A stretch of 64,000 bases of DNA from CAYLRU01 sp964386565 (GCA_964386565.1 CAYLRU010000001.1:224372-288371), one strand, 5' to 3'; shown: positions 26,236 to 35,240, counted from the stretch's first letter. A program made the numbers and translations. The notes: a model not told the origin generated them from the letters alone.

Positions 26236-27246
26236 ATGAGTTTTTTTAAGACACGCATTACGGAACTTTTTGGCATTGAGTATCCCATCATCCAGGGCGG
26301 CATGGCAGCCGGGATCGTCAGTACGGGAGAATTGGCAGCAGCCGTTGCCAATGCGGGCGGCATCGGATTTATATGCGCCATACAATGGGTGGACGACTTG
26401 ACAAAACTGGAGGATGAGATAAAAAAAACCAGGGACCTGACGGACAAACCCTTCGGCATCAATGTGACGCTGTTCACGGAAATCGGTCCCTCGTGGTTCG
26501 AAAATGTATTCGATATCATTGCCAAATACGAGGTGCCGGCTGTTGAAACATCGGCCAGGAGCCCGGAACCCTGGGTTCCCCGCATTAAAGAGATCGGGAT
26601 CCCCTGGATGCATAAAGTGGCGCGGATCAGGGACGGTATAAAAGCGGCGAAACTGGGTGCTGATGCATTGACCATCATCGGTTCGGAAGAGGGCGGACAT
26701 CCGGGTGCGGAACGAAACGCCACCAGTGTCGTGGGACCGTTGCTGGTTGACAGTGTGGACATTCCCGTGGCCATCGGCGGCGGCTTTTGTGACGGGAGAG
26801 GCCTGGTGGCTGCTTTGGCCATGGGCGGGGAAGCGGTTTACATGGGAACCCGGTTTTGTGCTTCCGAGGAATGCATGATTCACCCCAAAGTCAAAGAGTT
26901 GATCGTGGAGACGGCCTATAATGAAACCGATTATATCCTGATGTCCATCGGTGATCCGGTGAGGGCCATTCGCAATAAGAGAACCCAGAAGATCCTTGAA
27001 ATTGAACAAAAAGAAGGTGCCGAAGGCATTATCAAGTTTATGGCCGAAACCCGCAAGGAAGGTCAGGGATTCGGCGGCATGACAGCCATGAACACCGGTG
27101 ATATCGAAGAAGGTATCCTTCCCCTGGGCATGGTGAGCGGTCGTATCAGGGAGATTAAGCCGGTCAAAGAGATTATTGATGAAATTGTAGCCGAGGCCGA
27201 CCAGGTGCTCAACAAGCTGGCGGCACGCAAATACTGGAAAGCTTAA
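26236..27246 (+). CDS. Nitronate monooxygenase / 2-nitropropane dioxygenase family protein (copy 1)
   Basis: 336 residues, FMN-binding TIM barrel. Signatures: YPIIQGGMA at the first strand, GSEEGGHPG (149-157) with the conserved histidine, the phosphate-binding AIGGGFCDGRGL (179-190) and MGTRF (203-207). Nitronate monooxygenases oxidise alkyl nitronates with O2, but strict anaerobes also carry this family, and some homologues act as enoyl reductases, so the role here is open. CAAAGGAGGTTAAAG gives a strong start. A paralogue follows 18 bases after the stop. Confidence 0.88.
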   Translation: MSFFKTRITELFGIEYPIIQGGMAAGIVSTGELAAAVANAGGIGFICAIQWVDDLTKLEDEIKKTRDLTDKPFGINVTLFTEIGPSWFENVFDIIAKYEVPAVETSARSPEPWVPRIKEIGIPWMHKVARIRDGIKAAKLGADALTIIGSEEGGHPGAERNATSVVGPLLVDSVDIPVAIGGGFCDGRGLVAALAMGGEAVYMGTRFCASEECMIHPKVKELIVETAYNETDYILMSIGDPVRAIRNKRTQKILEIEQKEGAEGIIKFMAETRKEGQGFGGMTAMNTGDIEEGILPLGMVSGRIREIKPVKEIIDEIVAEADQVLNKLAARKYWKA

Positions 27247-27264
27247 AAAAGGAGCGCATACAGG

Positions 27265-28248
27265 ATGAAAACGAGAATAACGGAGATGCTGGGCATTAAA
27301 TACCCGATCATCTGCGGCGGCATGATGCGGCTTGCCTATCCGCCCCTGTGCGCGGCCATTTCCAATGCCGGCGGCCTGGGAAACCTCACCTCCGCCATGT
27401 ATTCGGGAAAGGAAGAGCTGAAAGCGGCCATCCGGGAAGTCAGGGAACTTACGGACAAGCCGTTTATCGTAAATGTGACACTTTTGCCGGCCATTGCCGT
27501 CGGTCCCGAGCAATACCGGGGATATTTCGAGGCCTGCGCCGAGGAAAAAGTCGCGGCCATGGAAATCGGCGGTACCCCCCTGCACCGGTTTGAAGACGGC
27601 GTACATTTTAAAAAATTAAAAGATGCCGGTGTCAAGCTGTTTCACAAGGTCGGAGCGGTAAAACACGGTAAGAGTGTTGCAAGGGCCGGATATGACGGGA
27701 TTATTGCCGCGGGCGTGGAAGAGGGCGGCCACCCCCTGAATGAAAACGTCGCCACCACCGTACTGACTCCCCGGATGGTCGAAGAAGTCGATATTCCGGT
27801 GATCACCGCCGGCGGAATGGCCAACGGCAGAAGCCTGGCCGCGGCCCTGTGCCTGGGTGCCGAAGGTATTCTCATGGCCACCCGGTTTATCAATACCTAT
27901 GAATGCCAGGTCCATGAGAAAGTGCGTCAGGAATTGATCAACCGACAGGAAAACGAAACCGTTCTGTACGGCAACACCATCGGTCTCCAGGGCCGCGCCC
28001 TGATCAACGATTCCATTCGGAAAGTCATGGAAATCGAAGCGCGCGGAGGAAAACTGGAGGAAATCCTGCCACATATTTCCGGTCAGTATGGCGATCATAT
28101 CTGGAAAGAAGGGAAGATGGATACGGGTCTGATTCCGGTGGGACAGACCATCGGATTGATCCATGATACGGTGACCTGTAAGGAGTTGCTCGATGGAATG
28201 GTCAAAGAGGCCGAGGAAGTGCTGAGCCAGGTAAGCGCCAAATTCTAA
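27265..28248 (+). CDS. Nitronate monooxygenase family protein (copy 2)
   Basis: 327 residues and clearly paralogous to the preceding gene: YPIICGGMM, VEEGGHPLNEN (151-161), ITAGGMANGRSLAAAL (180-195) and MATRF. Differences around the flavin (GGMMRLAYPP versus GGMAAGIVST) suggest another substrate. AAAAAAGGAGCGCATACAGG precedes the ATG. The two genes form one unit closed by a strong terminator; they may make a hetero-oligomer or serve two substrates. Confidence 0.87.
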   Translation: MKTRITEMLGIKYPIICGGMMRLAYPPLCAAISNAGGLGNLTSAMYSGKEELKAAIREVRELTDKPFIVNVTLLPAIAVGPEQYRGYFEACAEEKVAAMEIGGTPLHRFEDGVHFKKLKDAGVKLFHKVGAVKHGKSVARAGYDGIIAAGVEEGGHPLNENVATTVLTPRMVEEVDIPVITAGGMANGRSLAAALCLGAEGILMATRFINTYECQVHEKVRQELINRQENETVLYGNTIGLQGRALINDSIRKVMEIEARGGKLEEILPHISGQYGDHIWKEGKMDTGLIPVGQTIGLIHDTVTCKELLDGMVKEAEEVLSQVSAKF

Positions 28249-28310
28249 AACGGTAAACAGGCGTCCCGGTTTTTTGGGGAGTCGTTTCCGTTACCGGACG
28301 GACAAAAACA

Positions 28311-28364
28311 AAAAAAGCCGGAGCGTTCATGCCGGGCCGGAGCACCGGCATTTCCGGCTTTTTT
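28311..28364. terminator. Bidirectional terminator between the nitronate monooxygenase pair and thiD
   Basis: Perfect stem AAAAAAGCCGGA / TCCGGCTTTTTT, followed by a T-run on the plus strand; the A-run in the first arm gives the matching T-run on the minus strand. It serves the convergent thiD gene as well. Confidence 0.8.
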
Positions 28365-28393
28365 TTGCCTCTGGTGATTCGTGCCGGCAGTGC

Positions 28394-29200
28394 TCAGGCC
28401 TTCATGCCCGCCCGTGCGTACAGATCAAAAAAGTGGTGCGAGGGGCCATGCCCCTGTCCGATGGGAAGGGAGTTGATGATGGCGCCGGTTATGTAAGTTT
28501 TGGCAAGTTTTGCAGCCTCGAAAAAATCCTTTCCCAGGGCCATGTTTGCGGCAATGGCGGAAGAAAACGTGCACCCGGTGCCGTGGGTGTTTTTCGTGCT
28601 CACCCGCTGAACCGTCAGCTCTTTGAAAGATGAGCCGTCATACAGGATGTCGGTGGCATGATCCCCGCCCAGATGCCCCCCCTTGACCACGACGTTTTTT
28701 GCGCCCAGGTCCAGGATTTTCCTGGCCGCGGTTTTCATTTCTTCAACGGTTGCAATATTATTTTCTATAAGAGCCCGGGCCTCGTGTATATTGGGCGTTA
28801 CCACATCGGCGATGGTGAAAAGGTGTTTTACCAGGGCGTCCCGGGCGTCCTGTTTCAGCAGTGCATAGCCGCTTTTGGAAATCATGACCGGATCCAGGAC
28901 CACCGGCGGTGGAGAAACGGCGGACAGGGCGTCGGCAATGGCCTGGATAAGTCCCACACTGGATACCATGCCGATTTTAACGGCATGGATGGTGATATCG
29001 TCGAACAGGCAGCGAATCTGGTCATAAACGATTTGCGGCCGCATTTCCTGAATGTCAAAGACCTTCTGGGTATTCTGGACCGTAACCGCCGTAATGGCGC
29101 TCATGCCGTATACGCCGTGGGCCTGGAAAGTTTTGATATCCGCCTGGATGCCTGCGCCGCCGGATGAATCCGATCCGGCAATTGTCAGTGCGACTTTCAT
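28394..29200 (-). CDS. thiD: Hydroxymethylpyrimidine/phosphomethylpyrimidine kinase
   Basis: 268 residues, ribokinase-like fold. IAGSDSSGGAGIQADIKTFQ at the N-terminus binds the pyrimidine, VVLDPVMISKSG and NIHEARAL sit mid-chain, and GTGCTFSSAIAANMALG forms the anion hole with the catalytic cysteine. It phosphorylates HMP and HMP-P in thiamine synthesis. AAAGGTGGTAAAAT precedes the ATG. No other thiamine gene and no TPP riboswitch is seen nearby. Confidence 0.93.
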   Translation of the reverse strand: MKVALTIAGSDSSGGAGIQADIKTFQAHGVYGMSAITAVTVQNTQKVFDIQEMRPQIVYDQIRCLFDDITIHAVKIGMVSSVGLIQAIADALSAVSPPPVVLDPVMISKSGYALLKQDARDALVKHLFTIADVVTPNIHEARALIENNIATVEEMKTAARKILDLGAKNVVVKGGHLGGDHATDILYDGSSFKELTVQRVSTKNTHGTGCTFSSAIAANMALGKDFFEAAKLAKTYITGAIINSLPIGQGHGPSHHFFDLYARAGMKA

Positions 29201-29313
29201 ATTTTACCACCTTTTTCTTCCGGTTGCCCATGCTTTTGAAAGGACAATCTCCGTCTTGCCGATTTCCCGTGAATGGCTTATGGTATTCTTGAATTATAGG
29301 TTCATTTTAAATT

Positions 29314-29329
29314 TGGCAAGAATTTTGTT
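29314..29329 (+). promoter_or_regulatory. Candidate sigma-54 promoter before the SDR gene
   Basis: TGGCAAG followed at the right distance by TTGTT matches the -24/-12 pattern (TGGCACG-N4-TTGC) except for two positions, C5 to A and the GC of the -12 box to GT. It would start transcription about 65 bases before the SDR start. The window does encode a sigma-54 activator (38609), but no link is shown. Confidence 0.3.
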
Positions 29330-29404
29330 TCCGTTCATTAACGGCATTTAAAAGGTGTTGTATTATTTCAGAATTTAATTAATGACAGTGACAGGGAGGT
29401 GCTG

Positions 29405-30241
29405 ATGTACACGGAATTCAAAGGAAAAACCGCAATGATAACCGGGGCCGGGAAGCATACCGGAATCGGCTTTGGAATGGCAAGGAAAATGGCTTCATGC
29501 GGCGCAAATGTCGTCGTAACGGATCTTGGTGCGCCACCGGTTGAGAACGCCCCGATTCCGTATGGCTCCATGGATAAGCTGAAAACCATTGCAAAGGAGT
29601 TGAGCGCGCAATACGGTGTTAAAACCCTGGCCCTGGAGATGGACGTCACCCGAACGGATTCGGTTAACGCCGCAATGGCGGCGGTAAAGGATTCATTCGG
29701 GGGCCTCAATTTTCTGTTCAACAATGCCGGCACCGCCATCGGCGCTCCCCGGATGACCCATGAATATGATGAGAGTGCATGGTTAAAAACCATTGATGTC
29801 AATCTTCACGGGGTTTTCAGGGTTTCCAAGGCCGCCGTTCCCCTGATGACGCAATCACCGTGCGCCATTGTCAATGTGGCTTCAAGGGCGGGGAAAACGC
29901 CTGCCAGGTTGAACGGCGCCTACTCGGTTTCAAAAGCAGGGGTTATCATGATCACGAAAGTGATGGCCCATGAGCTTGCCGAGAAAAACATCCGGGTGAA
30001 TGCCGTATGCCCCGGATTGATTATGACCGATCTCCAGGTCGGCAATATTGCTTTAAAAGCCGTGGTGTTCGATACATCGGCAGAGGAAGCGGAGGAACAA
30101 CTGAAACGCACGGTGCCGTTAAACCGGATCGGAACCATTGATGAAGTGGCAGACCTGGCAGCCTATCTGGTTTCCGATCAATCCACCTATATTACCGGCC
30201 AGGCCGTCAATATCGGCGGCGGCATCCTCATGGAACTGTAA
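29405..30241 (+). CDS. Short-chain dehydrogenase/reductase
   Basis: 278 residues, Rossmann fold. Cofactor motif TGAGKHTGIG (13-22), NNAG, a catalytic VASRAG serine region and YSVSK (Tyr173, Lys177); GG-type C-terminus. It oxidises or reduces a hydroxyl or keto group with NAD(P); substrate unknown, possibly a hydroxyacyl-CoA given the many acyl-CoA genes around. The frame opens at GTG 29399, but AGGGAGGTGCTG positions the ribosome best on ATG 29405. An insertion after the cofactor strand (GAPPVENAPIPYGSMDKLK) makes it slightly longer than classical members. Confidence 0.88.
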   Translation: MYTEFKGKTAMITGAGKHTGIGFGMARKMASCGANVVVTDLGAPPVENAPIPYGSMDKLKTIAKELSAQYGVKTLALEMDVTRTDSVNAAMAAVKDSFGGLNFLFNNAGTAIGAPRMTHEYDESAWLKTIDVNLHGVFRVSKAAVPLMTQSPCAIVNVASRAGKTPARLNGAYSVSKAGVIMITKVMAHELAEKNIRVNAVCPGLIMTDLQVGNIALKAVVFDTSAEEAEEQLKRTVPLNRIGTIDEVADLAAYLVSDQSTYITGQAVNIGGGILMEL

Positions 30242-30255
30242 AAGCAGGCCGGGGT

Positions 30256-30405
30256 TTGAAAGGCCTGCAGATCGGAAAGAAAAAAGTACTTGCCGTATAC
30301 GGCAGTCCCGGAAGAAATGGCAATACCGCCATTTTGCGCTTCATAACGGCTGTTGGAAAAGGCCGGACAGGCCATGTGTCGCAAAAACAATTGAATAATC
30401 AATAG
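30256..30405 (+). pseudogene. Fragment of an NADPH-dependent FMN reductase-type flavoprotein
   Basis: Reading from TTG 30256, the frame contains KKVLAVYGSPGRNGNTAIL, the diagnostic N-terminal strand and phosphate-binding loop (GSPRxxGNT) of flavodoxin-fold FMN reductases and iron-sulfur flavoproteins. The match stops after about 30 residues; the frame runs into unrelated sequence and ends at TAG 30403. A normal protein has 180-250 residues. It starts 15 bases after the SDR stop with no good ribosome binding site. It is either a decayed 5' remnant or, less likely, a short expressed peptide. Confidence 0.5.
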
Positions 30406-30475
30406 TTATCTGTTATTACAGTTGATACATGCTAAAACGGTATATTCTGCAGACTTATTCTGATAGGAGGATGTG

Positions 30476-32005
30476 ATGCTGGCCGGGATTTACAGCAGTA
30501 CAATGATCGGGATCGATGCCCGTGTCGTGGAGGTTGAAGTAGACATTAATTACGGCCTGCCGAGTTTTACCACGGTGGGGCTTCCGGAAACGGCGGTAAA
30601 GGAGAGCAAGGAGCGGGTGAAGTCCGCTGTCAACAATTCCGGGTTTGAATTTCCCAATGACCGGATAACGGTCAACCTGGCCCCTGCGAATATTAAAAAA
30701 GAGGGCACGGGTTTTGACCTGCCCATTGCCGTGGGGATTTTATGCGCCACCGGCGTCGTATCCCGAAAAATCGCCTCCAAATATCTGATTGTGGGAGAGC
30801 TGTCCCTGGACGGAAGAATAAAGCCGGTGAAAGGGGCGTTGTCCATGGCCCATACTGCCGGGCAACATCATTTCGAGGGAATCATCCTGCCCCATGACAA
30901 CCGGCGGGAGGCGGCCGTCATACAGGGAATTTCGGTGATCCCCGTTTCCAATTTATCCCAGTTGGTCAACTATTTCCGGGGTGTCACCCATATTGAACCG
31001 GAGAAAACCGATATCAGGCACATATTTGAAGTGACAAACGATCTTGAAATCGATTTTTCCGAGGTAAAAGGCCAGGAGCATGCAAAGCGGGCCATGGAAA
31101 TCGCCGCCGCGGGCGGTCATAATCTTTTGATGATCGGGCCTCCGGGATCGGGGAAGACCATGCTGGCCAAGCGGCTTTACACCATCCTGCCGCCCCTGAC
31201 GTTCGAGGAAGCGGTGGAAACCACCAAGATTTACAGTATTGCGGGGCACCTGGAAAAAGACCAGGCCCTTGTGACCAAACGGCCGTTCAGCTCCCCCCAT
31301 CATACGATTTCAGATGCCGGTTTGATCGGCGGCGGGCACATCCCCAAACCCGGGGAAGTGAGCATGGCACACAACGGCGTGCTGTTTTTAGACGAACTTC
31401 CGGAATTTAAAAAGCATGTACTGGAAGTTCTTCGGCAGCCGCTGGAAGACACCCGGGTGACCATTTCCCGGGCCGCAACAACGATCACATATCCGTCCGA
31501 CTTTATGCTGGTTGCGGCCATGAACCCCTGTCCGTGCGGCTATTTCTCCGATCCCAAGCACACCTGTGTGTGCAGCCACCACCAGATTCATCGATACCGG
31601 TCAAAGATCTCAGGCCCCCTGCTGGACCGCATCGACATTCATGTGGAAGTGCCGGCGGTACCTTACAAGGACCTGATGTCCGTAACAGATGCCGAGTCTT
31701 CCGAAACCATCCGGAAGCGTGTGTTTGCGGCCCGAAAGGTGCAGGAAGAGCGGTTTAAAAAAACCCGTATTCACTGCAATGCCAAGATGGCCAACCGGCA
31801 CATCAAGCAATACTGCGCCATTGACAGGGATTCAAATGCATTGATGGAGTCTGCCGTGGACAAGCTGGGCTTGTCTGCCAGGGCGTATAACCGGATCCTG
31901 AAAATCGCCCGGACCATCGCCGATCTGGACGGCAGCCCGGGTATCCGGTCGAATCATGCGGCCGAGGCCATCCAGTATCGGAGCCTGGACAGGAAACGGT
32001 TGTAA
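30476..32005 (+). CDS. comM: YifB/ComM family Mg-chelatase-like AAA+ ATPase
   Basis: 509 residues. The N-terminal ChlI-type domain is typical (GIDARVVEVEVDINYGLPSFTTVGLP...VKSAVNNSGFEFP); then the AAA+ core with Walker A GPPGSGKTMLAKRL and Walker B VLFLDELPEF, a cysteine-rich loop (CPCGYFSDPKHTCVC) and the C-terminal domain (LSARAYNRILKIARTIADLDG). ComM is a hexameric helicase that drives branch migration during natural transformation; many bacteria carry it as a core gene. AGGAGG lies 5 bases before ATG 30476; the GTG at 30473 is too close. The end is convergent with the dehydratase activator gene. Confidence 0.92.
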   Translation: MLAGIYSSTMIGIDARVVEVEVDINYGLPSFTTVGLPETAVKESKERVKSAVNNSGFEFPNDRITVNLAPANIKKEGTGFDLPIAVGILCATGVVSRKIASKYLIVGELSLDGRIKPVKGALSMAHTAGQHHFEGIILPHDNRREAAVIQGISVIPVSNLSQLVNYFRGVTHIEPEKTDIRHIFEVTNDLEIDFSEVKGQEHAKRAMEIAAAGGHNLLMIGPPGSGKTMLAKRLYTILPPLTFEEAVETTKIYSIAGHLEKDQALVTKRPFSSPHHTISDAGLIGGGHIPKPGEVSMAHNGVLFLDELPEFKKHVLEVLRQPLEDTRVTISRAATTITYPSDFMLVAAMNPCPCGYFSDPKHTCVCSHHQIHRYRSKISGPLLDRIDIHVEVPAVPYKDLMSVTDAESSETIRKRVFAARKVQEERFKKTRIHCNAKMANRHIKQYCAIDRDSNALMESAVDKLGLSARAYNRILKIARTIADLDGSPGIRSNHAAEAIQYRSLDRKRL

Positions 32006-32017
32006 CATGAAGGTTGA

Positions 32018-32048
32018 GAGGTTCCAGCCGCTGTTCGGGTGGAACCTC
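32018..32048. terminator. Hairpin between convergent comM and the dehydratase activator gene
   Basis: Perfect 9-bp stem GAGGTTCCA / TGGAACCTC with a 13-base loop; the second arm overlaps the stop codon of the minus-strand gene. No T-run on either side, so termination is plausible but not certain. Confidence 0.4.
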
Positions 32049-32859
32049 ACGCATCGGTTCCATCCCCCGGGGACTGGGGCCCGTTCAGGACATGATCCCG
32101 GGCAATGAGCGCCGCACCCAGGGCACCGACGATTTGCGGTTCTTCGGGAACGTTAATATCCTTTCCTGATTTGTTTCTGATCTTGTCGACAATCCCCGTG
32201 TTTTTGGCTACGCCGCCGGTCATCGTCAGTTCCGGTTCAGGCCTGATCCGGTCCATCATCCCGGAAATCCGCGATACAATAGCCGAATGAATCCCGTTAA
32301 TAATGTCTTCCTTGGGTATGGCCCGGGCGACCAGGGATATCACTTCGGATTCGGCAAAAACCGTACACATGCTGCTTACCGGGATTTCACGGGTGGAAGT
32401 GCGGGATAACGGCCCCATTTCTTCCAATTCGACTTCCAGGGCCCGGGCCATGACTTCTAAAAAACGACCCGTTCCAGCGGCACATTTGTCGTTCATGGCA
32501 AAGTCCGACACCTTGCCCCCGTTGGTCAACCGGATGACCTTGCTGTCCTGGCCGCCGATATCGATAATGGTCCTGGTGCGGGGAAAAAGATGAAAAGCCC
32601 CTCGCGCATGGCAGGTGATTTCAGTAACCGCCTTATCAGCAAATGCCACGCTGATTCTGCCGTACCCGGTGGCAACGGCATACTTTACATCATCAGCAGA
32701 GAGCCCGGCTCGTTCCAGTGCTGCCCGATACGCTTTTTCCCCGGAAACCCTGCTGTTGGCCCCGGTGGGATTGATGCAGTAAGAGACGATTTGCGCAACC
32801 TGATCAATGATTACGATGTCCGCGCTGAGAGAACCGATGTCAATTCCGGCAAAATACAT
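32047..32859 (-). CDS. ATP-dependent activator of 2-hydroxyacyl-CoA dehydratase / benzoyl-CoA reductase (BadF/HgdC family)
   Basis: 270 residues, ASKHA fold: GIDIGSLSADIVIID (5-19), IGGQDSKVI (101-109), and two cysteines that in a homodimer hold one bridging [4Fe-4S] cluster (KCAAGTG, Cys126; SMCTVFAESE, Cys165). The protein uses ATP hydrolysis to shoot one low-potential electron into its dehydratase or reductase partner. The frame is open 38 codons further upstream, but that part overlaps the preceding gene; ATG 32859 has AAAGGTCGGTTT. It is the last gene of the operon, 10 bases after the second dehydratase-type subunit. Confidence 0.92.
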   Translation of the reverse strand: MYFAGIDIGSLSADIVIIDQVAQIVSYCINPTGANSRVSGEKAYRAALERAGLSADDVKYAVATGYGRISVAFADKAVTEITCHARGAFHLFPRTRTIIDIGGQDSKVIRLTNGGKVSDFAMNDKCAAGTGRFLEVMARALEVELEEMGPLSRTSTREIPVSSMCTVFAESEVISLVARAIPKEDIINGIHSAIVSRISGMMDRIRPEPELTMTGGVAKNTGIVDKIRNKSGKDINVPEEPQIVGALGAALIARDHVLNGPQSPGDGTDA

Positions 32860-32869
32860 AAACCGACCT

Positions 32870-34123
32870 TTAATAACGCAGTCCTTTCTTTTCCAAAAGC
32901 ATTTCCATGAAAGCATCGGCCCGGGTTTCAAATTGGGCAACGGAAAAATTCCGGTGGTCCATGTGATCGGCATCGATAATCACCGAGGGAATTCCCAACT
33001 CTTCCTCCAGGGCCCGTTTAATGTCCATTTGGCCGAGTGTAATCGGCACACATGATTTGTTCCGATGCAAGATCGCCCCGTCAACAGCGTAGTCCCGGCA
33101 GGCTTTCAACACCATTTCCTTGCGCCTGTTGATGGAGACGCAAGAGACCAGGGGATAGGACATCAAGGATTTTCTGGCCAGGCTTTCCAAGGGGTGATCA
33201 GGATCCAGCCTTAAGGACCATGCTGCCGAATAGGTTTCGGCCACGACCACGCCTCCCATTTTTTCAAAGTAATTGAACAGGCCCATGTTGTACCAGAGCG
33301 GGATATTGTCCCAAAACAATCGGATCTTCTCCTCTTCGATCATGCCGATTCCTTTTTCGGCCCGTTCCTTGACCTCATCCCGGACTTTGGTCAGAAAATC
33401 CACGGCAACCCGGGTGCCCTGGCGGGTCACCATCACAAACATGATGCCAACCTCGGCGGCGGAGATGGGGGTGGGGATAAACCGCCGACAGCTCATTATT
33501 TCGTCCCACAAGGCACAGGCCTGGTCGGAAAGCCTTACCGTTTCCTTCAGCCGGTCATAGTCCAGTTTACGGCCCGTGATTCGGGTAAGAAAATCAATGA
33601 GGCGTTTCATCTCGCTGACGGCATAATCCACGTGGTGGGGCTTGATGTCCTCCACCGCCACTTGCGGCAGATCCCCGCAAAAGATTTCAGCCCGGGGGAA
33701 ACGATGTTCCAGGGCATGCAGGATCTTCATGGCCGGGTTGCAGCCCCCGCCGGCGGTCAGGATAAAATCAGGCTCCGGAAGCCCCCCCAGGGGGACCCTG
33801 TCGTCATTCATCGGACTGTGAACATATCCGATGATATTCCGAAGGTATCCGCACAAATCCCGGGAGTAGCCCATCCCTTCGCTGATTTCAAAGTGCCCGG
33901 GTGTGAGCCCGAAAGCGGCGCAGACCGGCGACCAGTTCTCCGGGAACACCGGCTGCAGATCCATGGTGTAAAAGATTTCAATAGCCCCGTTCATCGGCGG
34001 CATCCACCCGACGGGCTTTCCCTCGGCTTTTGCCGTGTTGCATTCCAGATAAAAATCAGCCACCAACCGGTTCAGTTCTTTTACCGTCTTAAGTCGTTTC
34101 TGGGCTTTTCTGGTCTTTTCCAT
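32870..34123 (-). CDS. 2-hydroxyacyl-CoA dehydratase / benzoyl-CoA reductase family subunit (HgdB/BcrB-like)
   Basis: 417 residues of the 2-hydroxyacyl-CoA dehydratase D family. Visible: SRDLCGYLRNIIGY (about 87-100), TAGGGCNPAMK (about 123-133) and the C-terminal HRNKSCVPITLGQMDIKRALE, providing cysteines for a [4Fe-4S] cluster. Such subunits bind CoA esters and, with the second subunit encoded 1 base upstream and the activator downstream, remove water from (R)-2-hydroxyacyl-CoAs or reduce benzoyl-CoA-type rings. Which reaction applies cannot be decided here; only two catalytic subunits are present, as in 2-hydroxyacyl-CoA dehydratases, while class I benzoyl-CoA reductases need four gene products. 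Confidence 0.9.
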   Translation of the reverse strand: MEKTRKAQKRLKTVKELNRLVADFYLECNTAKAEGKPVGWMPPMNGAIEIFYTMDLQPVFPENWSPVCAAFGLTPGHFEISEGMGYSRDLCGYLRNIIGYVHSPMNDDRVPLGGLPEPDFILTAGGGCNPAMKILHALEHRFPRAEIFCGDLPQVAVEDIKPHHVDYAVSEMKRLIDFLTRITGRKLDYDRLKETVRLSDQACALWDEIMSCRRFIPTPISAAEVGIMFVMVTRQGTRVAVDFLTKVRDEVKERAEKGIGMIEEEKIRLFWDNIPLWYNMGLFNYFEKMGGVVVAETYSAAWSLRLDPDHPLESLARKSLMSYPLVSCVSINRRKEMVLKACRDYAVDGAILHRNKSCVPITLGQMDIKRALEEELGIPSVIIDADHMDHRNFSVAQFETRADAFMEMLLEKKGLRY

Positions 34124-34124
34124 C

Positions 34125-35240
34125 TCAGTCTCCTATCATTTCAAAGAAACTTTCCAGCCTGGTCCGGAGTTGTCCTTCCATGAATCCTGTTTCTTCCATT
34201 TCAACAACAATGCTGGGCAGGCCCTCTTTTTTAAGCGCCTCATTTAAAATCGGCAGGTCTGCCAGGTGAGGGGTGCAGAATTTTTGCAGGAGAAAGACCA
34301 CGCCTTTTGCACCGGATCGCCGTATTAAATTAATGAGTTGCGGGGCCCTGTCAACGGCTCTTGCCCTGGAGGGGCAGGGGAATCGCCTGATATAGCGGTC
34401 TATCAGCCGATCCATCGGCCTTTCCCCTTCACCGGTTACCGGATAAAAATGACGAAGACCCGTACAAAGATCATCCGCAACCACTCGGCCGCCTGATTCT
34501 TCAAGCACGTCAAGAATCTCAGGCGTTTCAACCAGGCTTCCGGATACCAGGACCGGTACGCCGTTACGAACAGAAGGCTCGGTATTTTTCACGGCCGCCA
34601 TCAGTTTTTTCAGCTCTTCTATGTATTCCCGGGGCGGCATGACAAATCCGGCCTGGACAACGGTGAGCATCTCTCCGGCATTCAAATGAAATCGGCCATC
34701 GTATCTTAATTCGTACAATTCAAGTATCAACCGGCGAATTTCACCATACAGGCATAATGAATCTTCCAGGGATGTTTCCGAAAACCGGCCCCCGGCCTGG
34801 TTCATTTTCTCCACAAATTCCAAAACCACTGACTTGAAAAACCGACGTGCCGCCGGGTTGTCATTATAAGGAAGGGGCAGGGTGTGAAAGAGTTTTCCGC
34901 CGATGTTTTCCGCCCAGATATTGATAAGTCCGCATGCTGCATCGCAGGTGTACCCCTGCACGACCCCGCTTAAGAACCCATATTTTCCGTTTAAGGCGTC
35001 CTCTAATGCGCGTCTCAGGAAAGGACAAATGAAATTGGGCGTCAGGGCGTCAGCCTTCGTGATCACCGTCGTGTCGCCCATCAGACGGACAGGGAGAAAA
35101 CCGGCGGCGTGGATGAGTTCAATAGGGGTGTATGTACAAAAATACCCCAAAATTTTCTTTCCATTCAACGCCAATGATTCAAATCGCTGCTCCCTGGATT
35201 TGATCGCTTCCCGGAAAGGGATGATGGATACAGGTGACAT
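34125..35240 (-). CDS. 2-hydroxyacyl-CoA dehydratase / benzoyl-CoA reductase family subunit (HgdA/BcrC-like)
   Basis: 371 residues of the same family as the next gene. Motifs: GYFCTYTPIELIHAAGFLP (about 32-50), the NFICPFLRRALEDAL stretch, QGYTCDAACGLINIW, and the C-terminal LLQKFCTPHLADLPILNEAL. Cysteines in the first three can hold a [4Fe-4S] cluster. The stop codon is separated by one base from the start of the second subunit, so they are translationally coupled. AAGAGGAAAATTC precedes the ATG. The operon sits 103 bases after an acyl-CoA synthetase gene on the same strand, which could supply the CoA ester. Confidence 0.9.
   Translation of the reverse strand: MSPVSIIPFREAIKSREQRFESLALNGKKILGYFCTYTPIELIHAAGFLPVRLMGDTTVITKADALTPNFICPFLRRALEDALNGKYGFLSGVVQGYTCDAACGLINIWAENIGGKLFHTLPLPYNDNPAARRFFKSVVLEFVEKMNQAGGRFSETSLEDSLCLYGEIRRLILELYELRYDGRFHLNAGEMLTVVQAGFVMPPREYIEELKKLMAAVKNTEPSVRNGVPVLVSGSLVETPEILDVLEESGGRVVADDLCTGLRHFYPVTGEGERPMDRLIDRYIRRFPCPSRARAVDRAPQLINLIRRSGAKGVVFLLQKFCTPHLADLPILNEALKKEGLPSIVVEMEETGFMEGQLRTRLESFFEMIGD

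Noticed and set aside
32860..32973. 38-residue extension of the dehydratase activator
   Set aside because: It overlaps the end of the preceding gene in another frame; GIDIGS normally lies a few residues from the start, as with ATG 32859.
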